DNA of 64,000 nt from an uncultured Lachnospiraceae bacterium (GTDB lineage: Bacteria > Bacillota > Clostridia > Lachnospirales > Lachnospiraceae), in the NCBI GenBank assembly GCA_947631505.1, contig CANRLR010000008.1, positions 38,460-102,459 on the forward strand, read 5' to 3'. The position numbers and the translations under genes are program-made. Below the pieces are notes generated by a model, which was given only the letters and a program-made list of their open reading frames with translations, was not told the DNA's origin and made no database searches. Below, piece by piece: positions 52,695 to 61,028 of the stretch. Numbering within the stretch: the first letter of the stretch is position 1; each line of letters starts with the position of its first letter.

Positions 52695-53243
52695 TTACGC
52701 CTCCTTGTCCCTCACACAATTTACCCAATACTTATAATACAATTCATCTCCACAAGTAAAAGGTTCCTGTCGCTCTAATATTCCACCATTATCTTCTATT
52801 GTCATTATTGAACCCATATTATCAACATCACAAGTCAATAATACTTTGTCCAAGCCTATTTTCTCTGCTTCTATCAACATCAAACGTAATATTTCTGTGG
52901 CATATCCTTTTCTTCGTTCCGTTGGCAGAACGCTATAACCAATATGACCACCAATTCTCCTAAGTTCATCATTCAAAGAAGTTCTAAGTTCAATACACCC
53001 TACAATTTTACTATCATTCTCTCTTATAGCAAAATATGTATTTGCTTGCACTCCTAATAAATGATTATCCGGCTTTTCACATTCCTTTACAAGCCAGATC
53101 CAATCATTATAATTATCATAATTATGCAATCCTCTACTTCCATTGATAGAATGTTCTCCTGCACTTAAAAATTCATTTCTAAATTGCATGATAGCTTTTT
53201 CAGAAATTTGTTTTGCATTTACTAATTTGATTTTCTTCAACAT
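52695..53243 (-). CDS. GNAT family N-acetyltransferase
   Basis: 182 residues, GNAT fold: [23 protein letters not shown] holds the acetyl-CoA loop, and [20 protein letters not shown] the end of the core, as in RimJ/RimL-like and YafP-like enzymes. The N-terminal 40 residues are extra. The acceptor is unknown. A weak binding site (AGTAGGG) precedes the ATG by five bases. It is the first of two abutting acetyltransferase genes. Confidence 0.9.
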   Translation of the reverse strand: MLKKIKLVNAKQISEKAIMQFRNEFLSAGEHSINGSRGLHNYDNYNDWIWLVKECEKPDNHLLGVQANTYFAIRENDSKIVGCIELRTSLNDELRRIGGHIGYSVLPTERRKGYATEILRLMLIEAEKIGLDKVLLTCDVDNMGSIMTIEDNGGILERQEPFTCGDELYYKYWVNCVRDKEA

Positions 53244-53289
53244 ATTTTCCCTACTTTCATGCCTGCCATATTATCAAACAAATTCCACC

Positions 53290-53385
53290 TTATCCAAACT
53301 CCTGCGGGGACTTTGAACGAGCATATTCATAATCGTTCATCACATTTAAAAATGTATTTTTCAGCAAATCATTCCTCGCACTCAT
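53290..53385 (-). CDS. 31-residue ORF, possibly a gene head
   Basis: ATG at 53385 follows GTGAGG by seven bases and encodes MSARNDLLKNTFLNVMNDYE and 11 more residues ending SPQEFG. The composition is protein-like but the frame is short and no family is recognised. It may be the surviving head of a deleted cassette gene. Confidence 0.3.
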   Translation of the reverse strand: MSARNDLLKNTFLNVMNDYEYARSKSPQEFG

Positions 53386-53394
53386 AACAACGCC

Positions 53395-53901
53395 TCACTT
53401 CCTGTGTATCCAAATATAATATTTTCCTGCCTCTACTTTTTCAACAACACCTCCATTTGCTAACGCAACTGCAAGTGATGCTTTGTTTTCTTCCCTTATG
53501 GTAAGAAGTAATCGCTCCACTCCCAACCATTCACTTTCCGCAATCAACAGTTTAAGAAATGCTTTTCCTAAACCTCTATTTCTTGCTGATGGAATAATTG
53601 CATAACCAACATTTCCACCATCCGCAAGTAGCTTATCTGTAAGAAAATGTCTTATTTTCCCATATCCCACAGGTTTTCCGTTTTCATATAGCCAATATGT
53701 AGTCTGTGGAGCTTTCCAGCCATCAATAACACGTTCTTGTAATGAATTTTCCATTGCACCGACAAGCCACTCTTTATATTCTTCATAACTCTTGCCATTC
53801 GCTGAATTAATAAATCCATTTTCATTTGCCGGAACGCTCTGTAACATTTGATAAATATCCTCTCCATCATCAATAGAAAGTTTTTTGATCTCTATGCTCA
53901 T
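53395..53901 (-). CDS. GNAT family N-acetyltransferase
   Basis: 168 residues: GNVGYAIIPSARNRGLGKAFLKLL is the acetyl-CoA loop, and LLTIREENKASLAVALANGGVVEKV the core's end. It is similar in layout to the gene at 52695, and the two may be distant paralogues. The acceptor is unknown. GGAGG lies ten bases before the ATG. Third acetyltransferase within 1.7 kb, though not tightly joined to the others. Confidence 0.9.
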   Translation of the reverse strand: MSIEIKKLSIDDGEDIYQMLQSVPANENGFINSANGKSYEEYKEWLVGAMENSLQERVIDGWKAPQTTYWLYENGKPVGYGKIRHFLTDKLLADGGNVGYAIIPSARNRGLGKAFLKLLIAESEWLGVERLLLTIREENKASLAVALANGGVVEKVEAGKYYIWIHRK

Positions 53902-53958
53902 CGTATAAACCTCCAGTTTATCATCTAATACAATTTCTTGTTTTTACCTCCAACTGTT

Positions 53959-54126
53959 TCAATCAAATCCGTCAATTGCTCCACCAATATAATCTTCCAT
54001 AGTGTGCCCATACTCAACCCAGTCACTCATACTATCAAAATCAGCAGAACAATATGGCATTCTATTTACAGCCTTATAATATCCTCCGTTTTCAACATCA
54101 ATAAAATCATGCAGACCAATTAACAT
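53959..54126 (-). pseudogene. Short remnant coding FIDVENGGYYKAVNRMPYC
   Basis: A 55-codon open stretch from an ATG without a binding site to a stop at 53959: IGLHDFIDVENGGYYKAVNR, then DSMSDWVEYGHTMEDYIGGAIDGFD. It reads like the C-terminal part of a small protein, unrecognised, and starts near the end of the 54-base duplicate. Probably a gene tail joined to the duplicate by recombination. Confidence 0.45.
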
Positions 54127-54141
54127 TATTTTCTACAAGTT

Positions 54142-54195
54142 CATTTATAATTTGCTGAATTTTATTATTCATTGCTTCATAGCCTTTCCTTTGCT
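54142..54195. repeat. 54-base duplicated segment, copy behind the CPBP gene
   Basis: Three mismatches to 51129-51182. It lies in a different frame at the end of the CPBP remnant and supplies that gene's last six codons and stop, so the joint was made after duplication or capture of the HTH-kinase DNA. Confidence 0.85.
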
Positions 54196-54767
54196 AACGC
54201 AAATGATGACTGCCATAATAATCATTGGAATCATACTGATGATACCAATATATGCCGGACCAAGGATTGCCTTATCTGCATATTCAGGTTTTGTCAAATA
54301 TGCAAAGACGGTAAATGCATTTATAGCACCATGCATAGGGGAAGGAACCCAAATTGTACCGCCCACGATACGCCCCTTGGTGACACCAAGTTTCTCCTTC
54401 AAATATGGATACATAGCACCTCTCCAACCGACCTCTTCTCCTAAAGCGACAAACATATTAAGAAATGGTACAAATGTGACCGCCTGAATGGTAGTGAACA
54501 GTAGATACATTGTTATCGTTATACCTTGTGCTTCAAACTGTTCCAACGCACCAGACTCTTCTAAAATGCCATGCCTTTTAGTGGAATCCTTGCTATGAGT
54601 ACACCCAGAAAAGGCATGAACATAGTAATCATCATAACTATGGCAAATACCATTTGATTCCCATTATTGCTAAAAATGCTTGCTGCAATTTGCAGAATCC
54701 ATGCAAGACCAAATGCCACTATCAAGTATATCACAAATTGCTTTTTCCTCATTTTTGTTCTTTCCAT
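54169..54767 (-). pseudogene. CPBP intramembrane protease gene with internal deletion
   Basis: The N-terminal piece (MERTKMRKKQFVIYLIVAFG, two helices, ATG 54767 with AGAGG ten bases before) stops at 54561. After a frame change the C-terminal piece resumes (EESGALEQFEAQGITITMYL) and contains the CPBP motif ALGEEVGWRGAMYPYL and the helical end with the histidine motif MHGAINAF. The middle, some 60 residues in normal members, is missing. CPBP proteins are Rce1-like proteases, often linked to bacteriocin self-immunity. The final codons derive from the 54-base duplicate, so the 3' end is also not original. Confidence 0.8.
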
Positions 54768-54945
54768 TATACATCGACCTCTCTTCTATATACTTCAAGA
54801 CTCCGATTTTTTTCTTCGGGTTTTTCTTATTTTATCACATCAGGTCTAGATATTCTACCGGCATTTCATCAAAGTAGAATCTTACGTTATTGTAACCCTA
54901 TAAACAAAGAAAGCGAATAACGCATGCTTCAGAATGGAGGTAACT

Positions 54946-55023
54946 GTGGTTTCAATTGGAAGTACAATTAAGACATTAAGAAGAGCAAAAGGAGTCTTGC
55001 TTATCATGGGGTCGCTTTTTTAG
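54946..55023 (+). pseudogene. XRE regulator gene interrupted by the IS21 element
   Basis: GTG at 54946 (GGAGG five bases before) begins VSIGSTIKTLRRAKGV, the first helix of a Cro/C1-type DNA-binding domain, where TQEELA-like text should follow. Instead the frame enters foreign sequence (LLIMGSLF) and stops. The switch coincides with the left end of the IS21 element. The rest of the gene is not found in the 700 bases beyond istA. A dyad CTTACGTTATTGTAAC (54,881 on) in its promoter region recalls regulator binding sites. Confidence 0.65.
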
Positions 55024-55139
55024 TGGATATTCTTGTGCGATGAAATCGCACTTCCGGAAATCTGGAAATCAGATGTCCGGGAAGTGGAAATCATCTAATG
55101 ATAATTTACCGCTATGCGGTAAAGCTGTTTAGTGCGAGT

Positions 55140-55916
55140 TTACTCGCACTGGTTTTTGTCCAATCCATATACCTCACGCATTGATATATCCTTTTCCGAA
55201 TCAATGCTTGTGATATTGATTATGTATCCGTCATGAACAATCCGGTCAAGAATGGCATCGGCAAGAGGACTGGCATCTCCGCTGAGTTGATTGTACCACT
55301 CAGATTTTTCATACTGTGAACAAAAGATGGTGGTTGATTTCTTACGTCTCCGATGCAGGAGTTCCAAGATGTCTCTCTGTTCATCTTCTGTAGGCTTTAA
55401 CAGAAGCCATTCGTCTAAAATCAAGACCAGGGGGTTGGCATATTTTGCCATGACCTTTTTATAGTTTCCATCTGACCTTGCTGTTTCTATATCAATGAGC
55501 AGGTCGGGAAGACGGACATATCTGGTATTGTAAAACTGCTTGCAGGCCTCCATGCCAAAGGCGCAGGCCATGTAGGTCTTGCCACAGCCTGTTGCACCGG
55601 TAATGAATAAATTACGGTGTTCAGATATATACTCGCAGGTTGCAAGACGCTTAATAAGCTCTTTGTTCAACTTGCGTCCGGATGTGTAATCAATATCCAT
55701 GATGTTAGCATCCGGCTGGTCGAATCCGGCATTCTTAATCAACCTTTTCAAACGGTTGCTTTTGCGGCTGCTGTATTCGATATCAACCAGCATACTGAAT
55801 CTGTCCTCAAAAGGAACTTCTTTGAGTTTCGGGTCATTTGTCTGGTTGCGGAATGCATCTGCCATGGCGGTCAGACGCATTTCTATTAACTTGTCAATTG
55901 TACTTTGATTGGTCAT
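55140..55916 (-). CDS. istB: IS21-family helper ATPase IstB
   Basis: 258 residues, AAA+ ATPase that selects target DNA and activates IstA, related to DnaC. Walker A is ITGATGCGKTYMACAFG at about 105-121, Walker B VLILDEWLLL, followed by the sensor CSQYEKSEWY. A short N-terminal helical region binds DNA. GGGAGG lies nine bases before the ATG, six bases after istA ends. Confidence 0.96.
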   Translation of the reverse strand: MTNQSTIDKLIEMRLTAMADAFRNQTNDPKLKEVPFEDRFSMLVDIEYSSRKSNRLKRLIKNAGFDQPDANIMDIDYTSGRKLNKELIKRLATCEYISEHRNLFITGATGCGKTYMACAFGMEACKQFYNTRYVRLPDLLIDIETARSDGNYKKVMAKYANPLVLILDEWLLLKPTEDEQRDILELLHRRRKKSTTIFCSQYEKSEWYNQLSGDASPLADAILDRIVHDGYIINITSIDSEKDISMREVYGLDKNQCE

Positions 55917-55922
55917 ATGCGT

Positions 55923-57467
55923 TTACCTCCCGTAATATCCGGCACCACGGGTGATTCCGTGTGATTTCTGCTGCGTGGTTTCAGGTTCATCTGTTGATGG
56001 ATGTTCCACCCGGTCAGATCCTGTTACAAGAATGTTTTTAATACTCTTGTAACTCGGAGATGCCGTATAGGATAATGCTTTTTTACAGGCTGTTTCCAGC
56101 CGGCTGTCTGAATATTTCTCAGCCAGTTTCAGAAGTCCCATACAGCTCCTGTAGGTCTGCTGTTCCACACGTTTGGAGGTAAGTATTGCATTTACCACGG
56201 TGTACGTATTTGTGCCAATCCGCTCAGCCCATTTGCGAAACCGATCACCGTTCCATTCCAGATATTTCTGGTGGTCTTCCGGCATATGTTCCGTAACGGT
56301 GCTGTACTGCCCGGCACGTCCGGTAAGGCGACGGTGGGAAGCAATGCGGTTATGGTTGTAAAAAATTTCAATGGTGTGTTCCGTTATTCGTACATCTACT
56401 TTCTTCTTGATGTACTGATAAGGAACAGAGTATAGCATTTTGTCCACAGATATGTGATAATTGAACTGGACGGTAGCCTGTTTCCAGTCTGCCAGTTCAT
56501 ACCGGGTAGCGGGCAATGGTGCTAATAATGGTTTTTCTTCTTCAAGGAATAAGCTGTGCCGGCTGCCCTCTTTCTTTTGAAAAAGACGCTGGTTAAATAT
56601 TTTGAGCTTATTTTTGATTGCCGAATTTAATTCAGCAAGTGAGAAAAACTGTTCATCCCGTAATGCCGCTGTAATCCATGTGGATATATTTCCAACGGTT
56701 CCTTCGGCATTTAGCTTGTCTTTCGGAGTTCTGACACGTGCCGGAATAATGGCTGTACCATAATGTTCTGCCATCTGTTGGTAAGTTTCGTTGATCTGCT
56801 GGTCTTTCCAGCCGCCATTGTGAACGACAGCGGTCTTGCAGTTATCCGGCACAAGAATTCTGGCTACACCGCCAAAGTACTCATACATATGGACATGGGC
56901 ATTAATCCATGATTTCTGCTTCATATCCAGAAATGCTTCAGCGTATGCATACTGACTGTAAGTCATAACACCGACAAAGATATAGGCTTTTATGATTTCG
57001 CCTGTATCTGGATCAATGATTGATGCCGGATCGCCAGCCCAGTCTACTTCGACTTGTTCGCTGGGTTTCCGGTTGATATGCATGGTAGCACGCCGTTTCT
57101 GCTCATCCTGCTGGATGTGATAGCAGAACTGGGAATACATGAGCGGCTCTTCACCGTTAGCACGACAGTCTTCCATGTATTCTGTCCACAGGAGCTTTTT
57201 GGTGACTCCATTACGGAGCAGCTCCTTATGGATGTATGCGTAATCAGGCATACGCTTGTTGGGTGATACCCTGCTCTCCTTAGAGAACATGAGCTTTTGG
57301 AGCTCTGTGTCAGTCATTGATTCATCAAGCGGCCATGAGAGATTTAATTCTCTGGCACGTTTCTGAACCTTGACGACAGTTTTTTGTGCAACACCACAGC
57401 TTGCCATGATATCGCGTTGTGAGAATCCCAGACCGGTAAGGCGAATGATTTCTCTGTACTTGGTCAT
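55923..57467 (-). CDS. istA: IS21-family transposase IstA
   Basis: 514 residues, DDE transposase. An N-terminal helix-turn-helix (GLGFSQRDIMASCGVAQKTV, 13-32) is followed by the RNase H fold: first aspartate in VEVDWAGD, second in RILVPDNCKTAV, and the glutamate in KLNAEGTVGN. A C-terminal beta-barrel domain (YSVPYQYIKKKVDVRITEHT) follows, as in Mu-like transposases. GGAGG lies seven bases before the ATG. Full length with no disruption seen. Confidence 0.96.
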   Translation of the reverse strand: MTKYREIIRLTGLGFSQRDIMASCGVAQKTVVKVQKRARELNLSWPLDESMTDTELQKLMFSKESRVSPNKRMPDYAYIHKELLRNGVTKKLLWTEYMEDCRANGEEPLMYSQFCYHIQQDEQKRRATMHINRKPSEQVEVDWAGDPASIIDPDTGEIIKAYIFVGVMTYSQYAYAEAFLDMKQKSWINAHVHMYEYFGGVARILVPDNCKTAVVHNGGWKDQQINETYQQMAEHYGTAIIPARVRTPKDKLNAEGTVGNISTWITAALRDEQFFSLAELNSAIKNKLKIFNQRLFQKKEGSRHSLFLEEEKPLLAPLPATRYELADWKQATVQFNYHISVDKMLYSVPYQYIKKKVDVRITEHTIEIFYNHNRIASHRRLTGRAGQYSTVTEHMPEDHQKYLEWNGDRFRKWAERIGTNTYTVVNAILTSKRVEQQTYRSCMGLLKLAEKYSDSRLETACKKALSYTASPSYKSIKNILVTGSDRVEHPSTDEPETTQQKSHGITRGAGYYGR

Positions 57468-57770
57468 AATCGTGACCTCCTTATAATGAATTTACACCAT
57501 AGGGTGAATAGCTTCATTATAAGGTTTTATAGGATAAAACGATTTCCATTTTGACGGAATCGTGATTTTCAGAAAAATGGATTAGTGATTTCCATACACC
57601 GGACAGGTGATGGATTTCACCCCGGATTATTCATTTAGCAGCAACAGGTTCTGCTCTGTATAGCAAATACGGAATGACAATAAATTAAAAACTTGCTAAT
57701 TGGGCAAGGACTAAGGATTTGGTACAGAAAACCGTGGATGCTAGAGACGAGTGATTATACCGAGTACTTT

Positions 57771-57988
57771 GAGCCACCGAACCGGATTTTGAGAGCCACC
57801 ATTCCGGAGAATGAGAGCCAGTCAAAATTGATGATTTTAGAGCAATGCTTGTAAAGGCGGCTGACGCCCCGCTTGAGCGGCTCTGGCCTTGACAAGCATT
57901 GCTCCAGTAAGTTCGGTGTAATCAAGCAAAATCAAAGTGGCTCTGTGCCACCGGAACTATAGCTCTGAATGTACCGGACAGGTGGCTC
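57771..57988. mobile_element. Transposase-less element with GAGCCACC-N4-CCGG ends
   Basis: GAGCCACCGAACCGG (57771-57785) and GAGCCACCATTCCGG (57793-57807) face an inverted copy, GAGCCACCTGTCCGG on the minus strand at 57974-57988, with a further GTGGCTC at 57937-57943. Between them is a hairpin with perfect arms GCAATGCTTGT (57842-57852) and ACAAGCATTGC (57892-57902) and a GC-rich loop. No reading frame is present. The paired multi-copy ends look like a second IS21-type element reduced to its ends, a MITE, or a deletion remnant. The rest of 57,640-58,130 shows nothing else I recognise. Confidence 0.55.
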
Positions 57989-58130
57989 TGCTACACCATA
58001 ATAATCAATCCAAATTACCTTTTTTGCAAAAAACTGTTTACCAAACTAAAAAAATCATATGCCGATTAATTTGAAGAAGAACTACCATTTAACTAAATTT
58101 TAGAAGAAAAATAGAAGCACTCGCAAAAAC

Positions 58131-58170
58131 AAACGCTACAACCCTTATAAACACTGGGCTGTAGCGTTTT
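58131..58170. terminator. Bidirectional terminator downstream of the defence locus
   Basis: AAACGCTACAACCC pairs with GGGCTGTAGCGTTT (one mismatch) around an 11-base loop, with an A-run before and T-run after. It lies 120 bases beyond the stop of the gene at 58290, the last gene of the McrBC-linked run. Confidence 0.82.
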
Positions 58171-58289
58171 CCCTATCTATTCGAACTCAGCGTGTTCTTT
58201 GTTACTGTTAACTCCATTTATTTAAGTTTTGTACAAATACACGCTTGTTTTTACTCCATCTGACTTACTGATTTTCTGTTGCCAATACG

Positions 58290-59351
58290 TTACTTATTAC
58301 ACTTCATAAAAGTTCTAACCACATCCCATCTTATTTCTTCAAAAAATCTATCAATTGACGCATAATCTATCAACTCATTTGCACATTTATCTATCCAACC
58401 ATAATATTGCTCTTTGTTCATAAAAAATGCAAGTGGCGAAAACTTCAAATCTATTCCAATCATTATTTTGTAACACGAAATATTTGAAATATTCTCAATT
58501 TGCATATATCTCTTTTCAAAATCACGAGGCAAAACCGTTCCAAACCCTGTAAACGCTGGTGTAATTTCAAGCTTAAAATACGGGTGTTTTAAAATAATAG
58601 TATTAGGTTTTTCTTTAACAAACCGGCATTTCAATGGTATATAAAGTTCAAATTTATCATATATTGCACCATTTTTACCAATACTATATACAACATTTCT
58701 TTCGAAATCTTTATTATCAAAAGCTGTCCTTTCATATGGAGGCTTTGAAAATAAATTTACAAAAATATTAGAAGCAACAAAATCATTGATTTCATCTCTT
58801 TGCACTCTTCTTATTTTATCTTTATTGTATTTTGAGTTATTAAAATAATCCGTTGTTAATGTGGACAATTTCTTCAAAACTATGTATTCTAAAAGTTGAT
58901 TTAACAATGCACCTGAACGCGAAACACCAATAAAGGTGTTGTCTGGTTCGACTTCATTAAAAATATGAGTCATTGCAAGTCTATCTTTAATCCACATTGC
59001 TTCTATATTTTTATCTTCTGATAGCGCCGCATTTAAGTATTTGCATACATCATACGAAAATGCATAGCCATCAATATCCAGTATTTCTCTATTTGCATTA
59101 TCATACACTAATGCTGCCTCTATAATCAAATTTCTATTTGATTGTTTAAATTTCTGAAAAGAAGTAATAAATAAAGATAGTATAATCAAGATACTACCAA
59201 TTATAATCAGCACCAAATTATTATTTAAAGCTAACTCATTACTTATCCATAACACTACAAAATTTATTCCTATTGAAATCATTACTGTTGTAATTACGAT
59301 TTCAAGAATTATCTGTTTACTTCTTTTAATGTTCTCAATAGAATTATTCAT
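58290..59351 (-). CDS. Two-transmembrane protein of unknown family, defence-linked
   Basis: About 353 residues from the ATG at 59351 (AAAAGGGG 13 bases before; a TTG at 59411 is less likely). Two membrane helices lie near the N-terminus (about 15-35 and 45-65) with a short outside loop. A soluble domain of about 285 residues follows, which I do not recognise: AFSYDVCKYLNAALSEDKNI, TFIGVSRSGALLNQLLEYIV, then a beta-rich part with NTIILKHPYFKLEITPAFTGFG. The 2TM-plus-sensor layout is what membrane-damaging effectors of CBASS and Thoeris-like systems show. It ends the McrBC-methyltransferase run on the same strand, behind a TIR-like remnant. Confidence 0.75.
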   Translation of the reverse strand: MNNSIENIKRSKQIILEIVITTVMISIGINFVVLWISNELALNNNLVLIIIGSILIILSLFITSFQKFKQSNRNLIIEAALVYDNANREILDIDGYAFSYDVCKYLNAALSEDKNIEAMWIKDRLAMTHIFNEVEPDNTFIGVSRSGALLNQLLEYIVLKKLSTLTTDYFNNSKYNKDKIRRVQRDEINDFVASNIFVNLFSKPPYERTAFDNKDFERNVVYSIGKNGAIYDKFELYIPLKCRFVKEKPNTIILKHPYFKLEITPAFTGFGTVLPRDFEKRYMQIENISNISCYKIMIGIDLKFSPLAFFMNKEQYYGWIDKCANELIDYASIDRFFEEIRWDVVRTFMKCNK

Positions 59352-59431
59352 TTGTTTAACAATTCCCCTTTTGATTTTCATTGGCAACAACATAAAACCC
59401 AAATATGACAAATACTTTATGACGGGTAATC

Positions 59432-59641
59432 CTATAGACCATCTGCCATATAAAATAATCCGTACACTCTCGTACTACTCGAACTCGGCAAGTTCACTTT
59501 ATATCTTAAACCAACATTTTTTACCACATCTGGACATTTAAACTTATTTACTGTTGCTGCATTATATAGAACGACAATCTTCAAACCATCTCTAACTGCT
59601 TTTTCACGTTCATACTCAACATAACTCCAATAATCAACAGA
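59432..59641 (-). pseudogene. C-terminal remnant of a TIR-like protein
   Basis: A start-less open stretch of 69 codons: YWSYVEYEREKAVRDGLKIV, then VLYNAATVNKFKCPDVVKNVG. This resembles the end of TIR-like domains of the DUF1863/ThsB type (aromatic-x-glutamate helix, strand IVVLYN, KCPxxLRNxG loop), though the last 25 residues deviate and the N-terminal half with the phosphate-binding loop is missing. It lies between the methyltransferase and the two-transmembrane gene, in the same direction, where an intact Thoeris-like sensor would make sense. Assigned from memory of the family; tentative. Confidence 0.45.
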
Positions 59642-59706
59642 TTATCATTATAATGCAAAAAAATACAATCCATAAAATGTTTTTTATTTTTCTAGAATTT
59701 TTAAAT

Positions 59707-60939
59707 TCATCCTGCCTTTACTTCCTTTCCCTCCTCAGCATATAGTGCATAAGTATCTAGCATTACCTTAGCTATTGCCTGCACTACTGGAACTGCAACA
59801 CTATTTCCCATTTGTTTTTTTGCCTGCACTTCCGATTCATCCATAATAAAATCATCTGGAAAGCCCTGTAATTTTCTACATTCATCTACAGATAATCTTC
59901 TTCCTAAATCCCATAACTTAGGTTCTCTTGCCACAATAATTGCGGGAGCTACACTATCCAAAGAACAGTAATACGCCTCTTGAATTTGTGTTTTTGCTGC
60001 ATCACCTATATGAAAACGCAAAGTCTTATCGGGTTTCAAAAAAGAATAAACACCATATTTCCCCTTTTTTGTATGCGGATCATACTTTGAATTATCATGC
60101 TTTACACGAATATCACTTGATTCAAAATGATGTTTTATCCGATCCATTTCAAAATCAGACAATCGCAATTTAGGATCATTCAATTTAACATCAACAATAT
60201 CTCGTAATGTTGTCTGATTATCAGTTCCTTTTGGAAATACAAAAGGTATATTTTTATCAAATCCAACACAATACCATCTTTCACGTTTCTGTGGTACACC
60301 AAAATCATGGCTATTTATCACGGACCAATATACAGTATAACCTATATCTTCTAAACAAGTTATAATAGTTTGAAGTGTTTCCCCCTTTTGATGTGATTTT
60401 AAACCCTTAACATTTTCCAACAAAAACATCTTAGGTTTTTTTTCTTTTAATATACGCAATATATCGAAAAAAAGAGTTCCTCTTGTCTTGTCTTCAAACC
60501 CTTCTAAACGTCCTGCATAACTAAATGGTTGACAAGGAAATCCCGCACATAAAATATCGAAATCAGGTATATCTTTTGCATCAATTTGGGTAATATCACC
60601 TTCTGGGCATATTCCAAAATTTTTTTCATATACTTTTTGACAATGTGAATCAATTTCAGAAGCAAAAACACATTCGTTTCCCCATTTTTCAAATGCCAAG
60701 TGAAATCCACCTACTCCTGCAAATAAATCTATGTACTTATAATTATATTGCTTATTCAAACGTCTTTGGAGTTCTGCATTAACCAAATTTAAAATACGTG
60801 CTGACAATGAACCTCCAATTCCATATTGGTTGATTACCTCATATTCCACAGCATTTAAATAAATCTTATAATCTTTTTTCTTTAACTTAGGATCTAATGG
60901 TGTTCTTCCCGCACCAGTTCTTGCTCCACCTTGAGGCAT
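59707..60939 (-). CDS. C5-cytosine DNA methyltransferase with an extra N-terminal domain
   Basis: 410 residues. Motif I is DLFAGVGGF (71-79), the catalytic cysteine sits in GFPCQPFS (Cys138 or so), motif VI is ENVKGL (175-180), QKRERW is motif VIII, and GFPDDF / QMGNSVAVPV close the fold. The first 65 residues are not part of the enzyme: GGARTGAGRTPLDPKLKKKD followed by ISGSLSARIL-like helices, reminiscent of ribbon-helix-helix regulators. The start is the ATG at 60939, five bases after GGAGAG. Linked to mcrBC (90-base gap), it probably protects the host DNA or marks the target. Confidence 0.93.
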   Translation of the reverse strand: MPQGGARTGAGRTPLDPKLKKKDYKIYLNAVEYEVINQYGIGGSLSARILNLVNAELQRRLNKQYNYKYIDLFAGVGGFHLAFEKWGNECVFASEIDSHCQKVYEKNFGICPEGDITQIDAKDIPDFDILCAGFPCQPFSYAGRLEGFEDKTRGTLFFDILRILKEKKPKMFLLENVKGLKSHQKGETLQTIITCLEDIGYTVYWSVINSHDFGVPQKRERWYCVGFDKNIPFVFPKGTDNQTTLRDIVDVKLNDPKLRLSDFEMDRIKHHFESSDIRVKHDNSKYDPHTKKGKYGVYSFLKPDKTLRFHIGDAAKTQIQEAYYCSLDSVAPAIIVAREPKLWDLGRRLSVDECRKLQGFPDDFIMDESEVQAKKQMGNSVAVPVVQAIAKVMLDTYALYAEEGKEVKAG

Positions 60940-61028
60940 AATATCACTCTCCAATCGCATTTATTGTACCCATTATAATCTATTATACCTCTTTTTTTTG
61001 ATTTTACAACCCCTTAAATTCAAAAAAA

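Larger units (their letters stand above)
55000..57640 (-). mobile_element. IS21-family insertion sequence
   Basis: Holds istA and istB in the standard order and spacing. The ends carry repeated TGGAAATC-type motifs in inverted orientation: three at 55,050-55,095 (GGAAATCTGGAAATCAGATGTCCGG and AAGTGGAAATCATC) and three near 57,541-57,625 (CGATTTCCATTTT, GTGATTTCCATACACCGGACA, GGATTTCACC). These multiple terminal sites are typical of IS21 transposase binding. The exact outer ends and the target duplication could not be fixed by eye. It interrupts an XRE gene on the left. Both genes look intact, so the element may be active. Confidence 0.85.

Noticed and set aside
55000..55139. Possible small RNA or toxin gene in the left IS21 end
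   Set aside because: The palindromes there (GCGATGAAATCGC, TTACCGCTATGCGGTAA) fit transposon-end structure and stop-codon hairpins; no frame or promoter is convincing.
57640..57770. Missing 3' part of the interrupted XRE gene to the right of the IS21 element
   Set aside because: Translation in all plus-strand frames by eye gave no text that continues an XRE domain.
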